Below, piece after piece: positions 55,598 through 62,501 of a DNA stretch of 62,501 bases. The notes under the pieces are model-generated. The model ran no database searches. It worked only from the letters and a program-made list of their open reading frames with translations, and had not been told where the DNA came from. The stretch lies in contig CAJOGQ010000048.1 of the NCBI GenBank assembly GCA_905234125.1, positions 1 to 62,501 on the forward strand. The letters are read 5' to 3'. Position 1 is the first letter of the stretch. Each line of letters opens with the position of its first letter. Both the position numbers and the translations under genes were made by a program. The DNA is from an uncultured Bacteroidaceae bacterium (GTDB taxonomy: Bacteria > Bacteroidota > Bacteroidia > Bacteroidales > Bacteroidaceae).

Positions 55598-56008
55598 ATG
55601 ATAAAAGAACTCAAACTCCACAACGACATCAATGAAGTGCCCCTCTTGGCCGAATTCATTGAAGTATTGGCTGAAGAGCTGGGCTACAACGCCTCCGACA
55701 CCATGAATCTGAACCTCGCCCTCGAAGAAGCCGTAGTCAACGTGATGAACTACGCCTACCCAGAAGGAACCGTAGGCGACATCCTGCTCCATGCCGCCAC
55801 CACCGACACCGACCTCATCTTCACCCTCAGCGACTCCGGCACCCCCTTCGACCCCACCCAGCAAGACGCGCCCGACCTCACACTCTCCGTCGAAGACCGT
55901 CCCATCGGAGGTCTCGGCATCTTCCTCGTCAACCAGCTCATGGACTCCGTCCACTACGAATACACTGACGGGCACAACGTCCTCAAGCTGAGCAAGAAGT
56001 TGCCCTAA
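55598..56008 (+). CDS. RsbW-like ATP-binding (anti-sigma kinase) protein
   Basis: A 136-residue GHKL ATPase domain. The N box is ALEEAVVNVMNYAYP, the G1 box is LSDSGTPFDP, and G2 is GGLGIFLVNQLMD. Size and motifs are those of RsbW/SpoIIAB-type serine kinases that bind a sigma factor or phosphorylate an anti-anti-sigma protein. In Bacteroidota such proteins occur with STAS-domain partners, none of which is in this window. It lies 56 nt after the kinase gene. Confidence 0.82.
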   Translation: MIKELKLHNDINEVPLLAEFIEVLAEELGYNASDTMNLNLALEEAVVNVMNYAYPEGTVGDILLHAATTDTDLIFTLSDSGTPFDPTQQDAPDLTLSVEDRPIGGLGIFLVNQLMDSVHYEYTDGHNVLKLSKKLP

Positions 56009-56078
56009 ACAAGAAAAGAAAAATGCATGGAACAAACAGTCCACGCATTCTATTAGTTGTAAAATTCGGCAGAATCCC

Positions 56079-57269
56079 CTACCCTTGCTTGTGGTTGATG
56101 CAGATGCCCTGCAGATACCACTCATAGAGGCGGTGGATTCCTTCGTCAATCTCAATGGTGTGGTGCCAGCCAAGGCGATGGAGCTTGCTGACGTCAGTAA
56201 GCTTTTTCATTGTGCCGTCGGGCTTGGTGGCATCCCAACGGAGCTCGCCCTTGAAGCCTATCTCCTGCATGATGCGCTCAGCCACCTCGCGGATGGAGAT
56301 TTCCTTGCCCGTGCCGACGTTGATGTGGCAGTTGCGGATTTCCTTGATGCCATCGCGATTGACGGTGAAGTCGCTCTTCTCCACCACGTCCTTGAAATCG
56401 ACATTGAGGAGGCAATAGACGGATGCGTCAGCCATCTCCTCGCTCCAAAGGAACTCGCGCATTGGAGCACCAGTGCCCCACAACGTGACAGCCTCTGGTG
56501 TGATGCCATAGTGGCGAAGCACTTGCAGGATGGTGTACTCATCGCTCATCGCTGTGGCCATAATGGTCTGGAGTCCTCCATCCCCTGATGGAGCTGCTTG
56601 TCCATCAACCATCTTTGGCACCTTCATGGAGACGGGTCTCAGACCGAGGTCTTTACGCACAGCCTCCCAATTGCCTTCGTTCAGACATTTGGCCAAATGA
56701 ATCTTGCGAATCATGGCGGGGAGCACATGGGAGTTCTCAAGATGGAAGTTGTCGTTGGGACCATAGAGGTTAGTTGGCATCACAGCGATGTAGTTGGTGC
56801 CGTATTGGAGGTTGAACGACTCGCACATCTTCAGGCCTGCAATCTTGGCGATGGCGTAGGGTTCGTTCGTGTATTCGAGCGGAGAGGTCAGCAGGCAATC
56901 TTCAGGCATGGGCTGTGGAGCCTCGCCAGGATAGATGCAGGTGGAGCCGAGGAAGAGAAGTTTCTTCACCCCATGCTTCCATGCCTCACCAATGACGTTC
57001 TGCTGAATCTGCAGGTTCTGATAGATGAAATCGGCACGATACTGAAGGTTGGCCATGATACCACCCACATGGGCTGCGGCAAGCACAACGGCATCGGGCT
57101 GTTCGTCATCGAAGAACTTCTTCACGGCCACTGGGTCGAGCAAATCGAGTTCAGCGTGCGACTTTCCCACCAGATTCTCGTAGCCACGAGCCTTCAGATT
57201 GTTCCAAATGGCAGAACCCACCAGTCCGTGATGCCCTGCCACAAATATTTTACTGTTCTTGTCAAGCAT
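56079..57269 (-). CDS. fcl: GDP-L-fucose synthase
   Basis: A 396-residue short-chain epimerase/reductase turning GDP-4-keto-6-deoxymannose into GDP-L-fucose. It has the NADP loop FVAGHHGLVGSAIW, AAHVGGIMANLQYRADFIYQ, GSTCIYPGEA and the catalytic pair in NEPYAIAKIAGLK. The region about 205-250 (GLRPVSMKVPKM onward) is an insertion relative to the E. coli enzyme. It begins one base after the gmd stop, so the two genes are coupled. Confidence 0.95.
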   Translation of the reverse strand: MLDKNSKIFVAGHHGLVGSAIWNNLKARGYENLVGKSHAELDLLDPVAVKKFFDDEQPDAVVLAAAHVGGIMANLQYRADFIYQNLQIQQNVIGEAWKHGVKKLLFLGSTCIYPGEAPQPMPEDCLLTSPLEYTNEPYAIAKIAGLKMCESFNLQYGTNYIAVMPTNLYGPNDNFHLENSHVLPAMIRKIHLAKCLNEGNWEAVRKDLGLRPVSMKVPKMVDGQAAPSGDGGLQTIMATAMSDEYTILQVLRHYGITPEAVTLWGTGAPMREFLWSEEMADASVYCLLNVDFKDVVEKSDFTVNRDGIKEIRNCHINVGTGKEISIREVAERIMQEIGFKGELRWDATKPDGTMKKLTDVSKLHRLGWHHTIEIDEGIHRLYEWYLQGICINHKQG

Positions 57270-57270
57270 A

Positions 57271-58380
57271 TTATTTCACCAATCCTTTCTCCAGATACTC
57301 AGCCAAGTTTGTTCTCATCACGGATGCCACGTGGTCGGCGGCCACCTTCTCCATGTCGTGCTTCACCATGATGGAGACGAGCTGTTCGAAGCTGGTGCTC
57401 TGCGGATTCCATCCGAGTTTCTCCTTCGCCTTGGTGGGGTCTCCCCAGAGGTTCACGACGTCGGTGGGACGATAGAAGTCGGGGCTCACCTCAACCAGCA
57501 CTTTGCCCTTCAGATTGTCAGGACCAGCGATGCAGATGCCCTTCTCGTCCATACCCTCTCCCTCAAACTTCAGCTCGATGCCAGCAGCCTTGAAGGCATA
57601 GTAGGCGAACTCGCGCACAGAGTGCTGCACACCTGTGGCAATCACGAAGTCCTCTGGTTTTTCCTGCTGAAGAATCAGCCACATGCACTCCACATAGTCC
57701 TTGGCATAGCCCCAGTCACGAAGAGATGAGAGATTGCCAAGATAGAGCTTGTCCTGCTTGCCCTGTGCAATACGTGCAGCGGCGAGGGTGATCTTACGCG
57801 TCACGAAGGTCTCGCCACGACGCTCACTCTCATGGTTGAACAGGATGCCTGAACAGCAATACATATTGTAGGCCTCACGATACTCCTTCACGATCCAGAA
57901 GCCGTAGAGCTTGGCCACAGCGTAGGGAGAATAAGGATGGAACGGGGTCTTCTCGTTCTGAGGAACCTCCTCCACCTTGCCGTAAAGTTCAGAGGTAGAA
58001 GCCTGATAGATGCGGCATTTGTCAGCCAATCCGCAGAGACGAACGGCCTCCAGTACACGGAGCACGCCCACAGCATCGACATCGGCCGTGAACTCAGGAG
58101 AGTCGAACGAAACCTGCACGTGAGACTGTGCTGCCAGATTATAAATTTCAGTGGGTTGCACCTTGCTCACCACTTGGAGCATCGACATCGAGTCGCCCAA
58201 GTCAGCATAGTGAAGGTGGAAGTTTGGAGTGCCTTCGAGATGGGCGATGCGTTCGCGATAGTCCACTGATGAACGGCGGATGGTGCCGTGAACTTCATAG
58301 CCCTTCGCCAGAAGGAACTCGGAAAGGTATGAACCGTCTTGACCGGTGATACCTGTAATAAGAGCAACTTTTCTTTCCAT
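57271..58380 (-). CDS. gmd: GDP-mannose 4,6-dehydratase
   Basis: A 369-residue enzyme converting GDP-mannose to GDP-4-keto-6-deoxymannose, first step to GDP-L-fucose. Landmarks are [19 protein letters not shown] (NADP loop), [28 protein letters not shown] and the catalytic [13 protein letters not shown]. Normal length. Substrate comes from manC at 53418. Own TACCTTTG promoter about 65 nt upstream; divergent from feoAB. Confidence 0.97.
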   Translation of the reverse strand: MERKVALITGITGQDGSYLSEFLLAKGYEVHGTIRRSSVDYRERIAHLEGTPNFHLHYADLGDSMSMLQVVSKVQPTEIYNLAAQSHVQVSFDSPEFTADVDAVGVLRVLEAVRLCGLADKCRIYQASTSELYGKVEEVPQNEKTPFHPYSPYAVAKLYGFWIVKEYREAYNMYCCSGILFNHESERRGETFVTRKITLAAARIAQGKQDKLYLGNLSSLRDWGYAKDYVECMWLILQQEKPEDFVIATGVQHSVREFAYYAFKAAGIELKFEGEGMDEKGICIAGPDNLKGKVLVEVSPDFYRPTDVVNLWGDPTKAKEKLGWNPQSTSFEQLVSIMVKHDMEKVAADHVASVMRTNLAEYLEKGLVK

Positions 58381-58444
58381 AAAAATTATATATATAATAT
58401 ATTAAAAGGCATTCAAAATTATGCAAACTATTGGAAATCGGGTG

Positions 58445-58452
58445 CAAAGGTA
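58445..58452 (-). promoter_or_regulatory. -7 box TACCTTTG for gmd-fcl
   Basis: Minus-strand consensus followed by GC. Confidence 0.6.
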
Positions 58453-58550
58453 GTGAAAATACACGACATAAATGGCATGAAACCGCTATTTATTATATAT
58501 AATGTGTAATTTACCGACTATTGGGTATTGCATAAGCCGTGAAAAGGTCG

Positions 58551-58558
58551 TAACTTTG
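58551..58558 (+). promoter_or_regulatory. -7 box TAACTTTG for feoAB
   Basis: Plus-strand match followed by GC; ATG 20 nt downstream. No Fur box is obvious. Confidence 0.55.
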
Positions 58559-58578
58559 CACCCAAATAGAAAACGAGC

Positions 58579-60897
58579 ATGAAACTTTCAGCATTAAAGA
58601 CGGGAGAAAAGGGCGTGATTGTTCGTGTGATGGGACACGGCGGATTCCGCAAGCGCATTGTCGAGATGGGATTCATCAAGGGACAAAGCGTGGAAGTCCT
58701 CCTCAATGCCCCCCTGCACGACCCCGTGAAATATAAAATCATGGACTACGAGGTGAGCCTCCGTCGTGCCGAAGCCGAACTGGTGGAGGTCATCAACGAG
58801 GAGGAGGCCAAGCAATGGGCAGCGCAACACCCTGAGCAGCCAGGCATCCCTGCCGACGCCTGCGAGGACATCGTCCATCGGGTGGCTCGTGTGAAGGAGC
58901 ATGAACTCAGCGTCGTCTTCGTGGGCAACCCCAACTGTGGCAAGACCTCGCTCTTCAACATCGCCAGCGGTGCGCACGAACGAGTGGGCAACTACTCAGG
59001 CGTCACGGTCGATGCCAAGGTCGGCCACTTCAACTTCGAGAACTACCACTTCAACATCGTCGATTTGCCCGGCACCTATTCCCTCTCCACCTACACGCCA
59101 GAGGAGCTGTATGTGCGCAAATACATCATCGAGCAACATCCCGATCTCATCATCAACGTGGTCGATGCCTCCAATCTGGAGCGCAATCTCTACCTCACCA
59201 CCCAACTCATCGACATGGACGTGCCGATGATCATCGCCCTCAACATGTACGACGAACTCCGTGTCAGCGGCAATCAGCTCGACATCCAGCAACTCGGCAC
59301 ATTGCTTGGCGTGCCCATCGTCCCCACGGTCGGAAAGACGGGTGAAGGCGTGAAGGAACTCTTTCATCAAATCATTCAGATAACAGAAGGTAAGCAGAAG
59401 ATTGCCAGACATATACACGTCAATCATGGAGCTCTGCTCGAAGACAAGATTGCCCGCATCGAAGCCTTCATCCGCATGAACCCGGAACCCCACCACAACT
59501 ACTCTGCACGCTTCCTCTCCATCAAACTCTTGGAGAATGACCGTCAGGTGGAGGGCATCATCCGCCAGCTCGACAACGCCGCCGACATCCTTGCCGAACG
59601 CGATGCCTGTCAGCAGGACATCCTCAAGGAGATAGACGAAGACAGCGAGTCGGCCATCACCGATGCCAAATACGGATTCATCCAAGGAGCCCTGAAGGAA
59701 ACCTTCCAGAAGGTGCATCGCTACAAGCGCCTCATGACCAAGCGCATCGATGCCGTCGTCACCCATCAGGTGTGGGGCTATCCCATCTTCCTCCTGCTCA
59801 TGTATCTGATGTTCTTCTGCACGTTCAATATCGGCCAATACCCGATGGATTGGATTGATGCGCTCATCGGATGGCTGGGCGAAGCCGTCAGCACATGGAT
59901 GCCCGACGGCATGTTGAAAGACCTCCTCATCGATGGCATCATCAGTGGCGTGGGAGGCGTCATCGTCTTCCTGCCCAACATCATGATTCTCTACGCCTTC
60001 ATCTCGTGGATGGAAGACTCAGGCTACATGGCTCGCGCAGCCTTCATCATGGACAAGATCATGCACCGCATGGGACTGCACGGCAAGTCCTTCATCCCCA
60101 TGATCATGGGCTTCGGATGCAACATCCCAGCCATCATGGCCACCCGCACCATCGAAGACCGCAAGTCGCGTCTCATCACCATGCTCATCGTTCCGCTCAT
60201 GTCGTGCTCAGCCCGACTGCCCGTCTATATCATCATCATCACCGCCTTCTTCCCCAAGAACTCAGCCCTCATCCTCTTCAGCATGTACCTGCTCGGCATC
60301 GTGTTCAGCATTCTGATGGCCAAGCTCATCAGCCGATTCGTCGTCAAGGGCGAGAGCAGCCCCTTCGTCATGGAGTTGCCCCCCTACCGCATGCCATCGG
60401 CCAAGAGCGTCAGCCGTCACACGTGGGAGAAAGGCAAGCAATATCTGAAGAAGATGGGCACCACCATCCTCTTGGCCAGCATAGCGGTGTGGGCACTCAG
60501 CTACTTCCCCCATCATGCCGAAGCCACCGAAGACCAGCAGATGGAACTTAGCTACATCGGACAGATAGGCAAGTTCGTCGAGCCAGTCATCCAGCCTTGC
60601 GGATTGGCTTGGAAAGAGGGCGTGGCGCTCATCGCCGGCATCGGAGCCAAGGAAATCGTGGCCAGCACCATGGCCGTGCTCTATCATGGCGACATCACCA
60701 CCAGCGGCATGACCACCCTCGCAGCCTTCTGCTTCATGGTGTTCGTCCTCCTCTATTTCCCCTGCATCCCCACCTGCATCAGCATCAAGAGCGAGTCAGG
60801 ACAATGGAAATGGGCAGGCTTCACCATCCTCTACACCACCCTCCTCGCATGGCTCACCTCCACGCTCATCTATCAAATCGGCCAACTATTCCCCTAA
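58579..60897 (+). CDS. feoB: FeoA-FeoB fusion, ferrous iron transporter
   Basis: A 772-residue protein. Residues about 1-75 are a FeoA SH3-like domain (MKLSALKTGEKGVIVRVMGH, then RIVEMGFIKGQSVEVL); the rest is FeoB. Its G domain has G1 FVGNPNCGKTSLFN, G3 DLPGTYSLS and G4 LNMYDE. The membrane part contains the Gate motifs, including GVGGVIVFLPNIMIL and MGFGCNIPAIMATRT, with about 10-11 hydrophobic segments. It imports Fe2+ across the inner membrane. FeoA-FeoB fusion is known in Bacteroidota. It is followed by a small Cys-rich protein that probably assists it. Confidence 0.96.
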   Translation: MKLSALKTGEKGVIVRVMGHGGFRKRIVEMGFIKGQSVEVLLNAPLHDPVKYKIMDYEVSLRRAEAELVEVINEEEAKQWAAQHPEQPGIPADACEDIVHRVARVKEHELSVVFVGNPNCGKTSLFNIASGAHERVGNYSGVTVDAKVGHFNFENYHFNIVDLPGTYSLSTYTPEELYVRKYIIEQHPDLIINVVDASNLERNLYLTTQLIDMDVPMIIALNMYDELRVSGNQLDIQQLGTLLGVPIVPTVGKTGEGVKELFHQIIQITEGKQKIARHIHVNHGALLEDKIARIEAFIRMNPEPHHNYSARFLSIKLLENDRQVEGIIRQLDNAADILAERDACQQDILKEIDEDSESAITDAKYGFIQGALKETFQKVHRYKRLMTKRIDAVVTHQVWGYPIFLLLMYLMFFCTFNIGQYPMDWIDALIGWLGEAVSTWMPDGMLKDLLIDGIISGVGGVIVFLPNIMILYAFISWMEDSGYMARAAFIMDKIMHRMGLHGKSFIPMIMGFGCNIPAIMATRTIEDRKSRLITMLIVPLMSCSARLPVYIIIITAFFPKNSALILFSMYLLGIVFSILMAKLISRFVVKGESSPFVMELPPYRMPSAKSVSRHTWEKGKQYLKKMGTTILLASIAVWALSYFPHHAEATEDQQMELSYIGQIGKFVEPVIQPCGLAWKEGVALIAGIGAKEIVASTMAVLYHGDITTSGMTTLAAFCFMVFVLLYFPCIPTCISIKSESGQWKWAGFTILYTTLLAWLTSTLIYQIGQLFP

Positions 60898-60920
60898 ACT
60901 CTCAACTGTCAACTCTCAAC
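60898..60920 (+). repeat. short CTCTCAA-type repeat after feoB
   Basis: ACTCTCAACTGTCAACTCTCAACTCC lies in the 28-nt spacer before the Cys-rich protein gene. It is the same heptamer type as in the kinase gene. Confidence 0.6.
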
Positions 60921-60925
60921 TCCCC

Positions 60926-61138
60926 ATGTTTCAGGAAGTCATCGTCTACATCATCCTTGCCGTCACCGCCGCAGCCATCATCCGCTATGTCTATCGACAA
61001 GCCACGGGCAAACGCAGCGGATGTTCCTGCGATTCCTGTCCCAAACGTGGTGGCAAGTGCCATTGTCAGGAGGAAAAAGACAGATGTGCATGCACGGCAG
61101 AAAAATTTTTCGCCTTTCACTTTTCACATTTCACATAA
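60926..61138 (+). CDS. FeoB-associated Cys-rich membrane protein
   Basis: A 70-residue protein: one membrane helix (about 4-22, VIVYIILAVTAAAIIRYVY) and a Cys-rich tail (CSCDSCPKRGGKCHCQ and a later CAC). This matches the small proteins often found after FeoB in Bacteroidota, thought to bind iron or support the transporter. The last 12 residues (FFAFHFSHFT) are unusual and may be a diverged end. Confidence 0.85.
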   Translation: MFQEVIVYIILAVTAAAIIRYVYRQATGKRSGCSCDSCPKRGGKCHCQEEKDRCACTAEKFFAFHFSHFT

Positions 61139-61144
61139 AATCCG

Positions 61145-61152
61145 TACCTTTG
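61145..61152 (+). promoter_or_regulatory. -7 box TACCTTTG for Rid-type gene
   Basis: Plus-strand consensus; the ATG is only 9 nt downstream of the box, so the message is probably leaderless or nearly so. Confidence 0.6.
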
Positions 61153-61160
61153 CACCCATT

Positions 61161-62300
61161 ATGGAATATCAGTCAGAAAACATACAAGAAATAGGTGCCC
61201 GCATCGAGCTGACACGCTTCACGGCAGGTGAGGTGACAGAGCTGCATGCCATGCTCCATGTCGAGCCACGCAACGAGATCTTTGAGTCACAGCTCTTCCG
61301 CATCGAATGCGCCCAAGCCAAGCTGATGGCGATGGACGAAGTGAAAGGAGCCAAGATCGTCTTCAAGCGCTACTTCCTCAGCGATGCGACCAATCAGGTG
61401 CCACGCATCGAGGAGAACGACCCATGCACCGTCTCCTACATCCAGCAGCCACCCCTCGACGGCTCCAAGATCGCCCTGTGGCTCTACCTTCAGACAGGCA
61501 CCAACATCAGCCAGCAGAACGGCTCCACCGTCGTGAGCCACAACGGCTACCAGCACATCTGGACAATGGGACTCGTCGACACCACTGTCGAGTCCTCCTA
61601 CATGCAGACGTGGAAGACCCTGCTCTCCTACATCGACACCCTCAAGCTCTTCGGAGCCACCCTCGAGCGCAACTGCATCCGCACCTGGTTCTTCGTCCGC
61701 GATGTCGACACCCAATACAACGGGCTCGTCAAGTCGCGCCGTGAATGTTTCGTCGAGCAAGGCCTCACCCCCGAAACCCACTACATCGCCTCCACGGGCA
61801 TCGGTGGCACTCCCGCCGACCCCAAGGCCATCATCCAGATGGGCTGTTACGCCATGACCGGCTTCGAGCTCGCTCAGCAGCGTTATCTCTACGCCCCCAC
61901 CCATCTGAACAAGACCTACGAATACGGCGTCACCTTCGAGCGAGGCACCCTCATGCAATATGGCGACCGCGACCACATCTACATCTCCGGTACAGCCTCC
62001 ATCAACAACAAAGGTGAGGTGGAGCATGCAGGCAACATCTTCCGTCAGACCCACCGCATGTGGGAAAACGTGGAGACCCTCCTTGCCGAAGGCGGGATGA
62101 CCTTCGACGACGTCATGCAGATCATCGTCTATCTGCGCGACTGCGCCGACTATCCCATCGTCAAGCAGATGTTCGACGAGAAGTTCCCCCACATGCCCTA
62201 CGTCATCACCCTCGCCCCCGTCTGCCGTCCCACCTGGCTCATCGAAATGGAGTGCATGGCCGTGAAGCAAGCCACAAACGACAACTTCCGAAACTTCTGA
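61161..62300 (+). CDS. Rid/YjgF-family-like protein (tandem domains)
   Basis: A 379-residue protein starting MEYQSENIQEIGARIELTRF; the open frame upstream runs through feoB and is ignored. The C-terminal half (about 270-370: YISGTASINNKGEVEHAGNI, ENVETLLAEGGMTFDDVMQI, VYLRDCADYPIVKQMF, TLAPVCRPTWLIEMEC) has the YjgF/RidA pattern, and the first half looks like a diverged copy, as in chorismatase-like proteins. RidA proteins remove reactive enamines/imines. Activity here is uncertain. The TACCTTTG box lies immediately before the start. Confidence 0.7.
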   Translation: MEYQSENIQEIGARIELTRFTAGEVTELHAMLHVEPRNEIFESQLFRIECAQAKLMAMDEVKGAKIVFKRYFLSDATNQVPRIEENDPCTVSYIQQPPLDGSKIALWLYLQTGTNISQQNGSTVVSHNGYQHIWTMGLVDTTVESSYMQTWKTLLSYIDTLKLFGATLERNCIRTWFFVRDVDTQYNGLVKSRRECFVEQGLTPETHYIASTGIGGTPADPKAIIQMGCYAMTGFELAQQRYLYAPTHLNKTYEYGVTFERGTLMQYGDRDHIYISGTASINNKGEVEHAGNIFRQTHRMWENVETLLAEGGMTFDDVMQIIVYLRDCADYPIVKQMFDEKFPHMPYVITLAPVCRPTWLIEMECMAVKQATNDNFRNF

Positions 62301-62305
62301 CATAA

Positions 62306-62360
62306 CCCCAAAAACAAAAAATTAACCGATTAACCAATTAACCGATTAACCTTTTTGGGG
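62306..62360. repeat. four 8-bp ATTAACCG units inside a 9-bp inverted repeat
   Basis: ATTAACCG, ATTAACCA, ATTAACCG and ATTAACC run from 62321 to 62351. They are enclosed by CCCCAAAAA (62306-62314) and TTTTTGGGG (62352-62360), which can pair. Confidence 0.7.
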
Positions 62361-62367
62361 AAACAAT

Positions 62368-62410
62368 AAGGGAAGTTAAAGGAGCGCGCCCTTTAACTTC
62401 CCTTGTTTTT
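62368..62410 (+). terminator. terminator hairpin containing the stop codon of the next gene
   Basis: AAGGGAAGTTAAAGG (62368-62382) and CCTTTAACTTCCCTT (62390-62404) form a perfect 15-bp stem with a 7-nt loop, followed by GTTTTT. The 15-mer is identical to part of the arm at 12189-12203. The right arm holds the TAA of the minus-strand gene below. Confidence 0.75.
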
Positions 62411-62500
62411 GAGCAAGTTCTTGATCTTATCGATGGCACAGTCCACGCCGAGCAGGGTTGCTGAGAAGACGAGGAACTGGGCTATCTCGATGAGGACTGA
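62393..62500 (-). CDS. unknown protein, N-terminus cut by window edge
   Basis: The last 35 codons of a minus-strand frame end in TAA at 62393. The visible end (SVLIEIAQFLVFSATLLGV, then DCAIDKIKNLLKNKGS) has one hydrophobic helix and a basic tail, so a small membrane or membrane-bound protein is plausible. No family is recognised, and the fragment is short, so the call is tentative. Confidence 0.35.
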   Translation of the reverse strand, partial: SVLIEIAQFLVFSATLLGVDCAIDKIKNLLKNKGS

Positions 62501-62501
62501 C

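Noticed and set aside
60597-61160. Upstream extension of the Rid-type protein
   Set aside because: The open frame crosses feoB and the Cys-rich protein gene, and a TACCTTTG promoter sits just before ATG 61161.

Overview
The window looks like chromosomal DNA of a Prevotella-type member of the Bacteroidales. About 26 start-proximal sites carry the Bacteroidota sigma factor -7 box TAnnTTTG, usually TACCTTTGC. The gene content also fits: a fimbrillin-like surface lipoprotein, a FeoA-FeoB fusion, the Rnf complex with RseC, DUF3078 and PagL-type barrels, carbohydrate esterases, GH2, GH13 and GHL10 enzymes, and a thrS-infC-rpmI-rplT block. The organism assignment is an inference from these features. 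I see no prophage, transposase, rRNA or CRISPR array.

Layout. 1-8.5 kb: a truncated fimbrillin-like lipoprotein with a 37-codon ORF upstream, a cupin lipoprotein, an O-acetyltransferase, a four-gene minus-strand operon (esterase, exported nitroreductase, DUF1294, lipoprotein), glycerate kinase and a NUDIX-HAD pair. 8.6-19 kb: thrS, infC, rpmI, rplT, fabD, a GH13 enzyme, a DUF3078 barrel, a 29-residue AURKAIP1/COX24-type ribosomal protein and a frameshifted RNase G. 19-27 kb: a glucosaminidase-LysM hydrolase, a pyrK-pyrD-nuclease/helicase operon, an exported endonuclease, tRNA-Thr(CGT) and ruvC. 27-32 kb: an exported caspase-like protein next to a papain-like protease, DUF4250 and a second esterase. 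32-45 kb: AlkZ-related and HD proteins, GH2, C69 dipeptidase, nadC, a small barrel, cstA, GHL10 and an ATP-grasp-like protein. 45-51 kb: the rnf operon (B, C, D, G, E, A in transcription order) led by rseC. 51-62.5 kb: rpsP, PagL-like barrel, manC, a GlcNAc-kinase-type protein, an RsbW-like ATPase, gmd-fcl, feoAB, a Rid-type protein and one truncated gene.

How the genes work together. manC, gmd and fcl supply GDP-mannose and GDP-L-fucose for surface glycans. Rnf couples ferredoxin and NADH to an ion gradient. pyrK-pyrD make orotate. feoAB and its Cys-rich partner import ferrous iron. The esterases and glycosidases point to plant or host polysaccharide use.

The most unusual signals lie between and inside genes. 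Intergenic spacers hold degenerate tandem arrays of short dyad-symmetric units, each with its own period: 23 bp at 15146-15490, 23-24 bp at 32410-32510, 22 bp in the pyrK leader, 18 bp after DUF4250, and two covarying 28-bp hairpin units in the rpsP leader. Three conserved genes, rng, rnfG and rnfB, are frameshifted as sequenced; the rnfB lesion is an exact 7-bp tandem duplication. A sugar-kinase gene carries a heptanucleotide repeat inside its reading frame. Regulatory and phase-variation interpretations are inferences.
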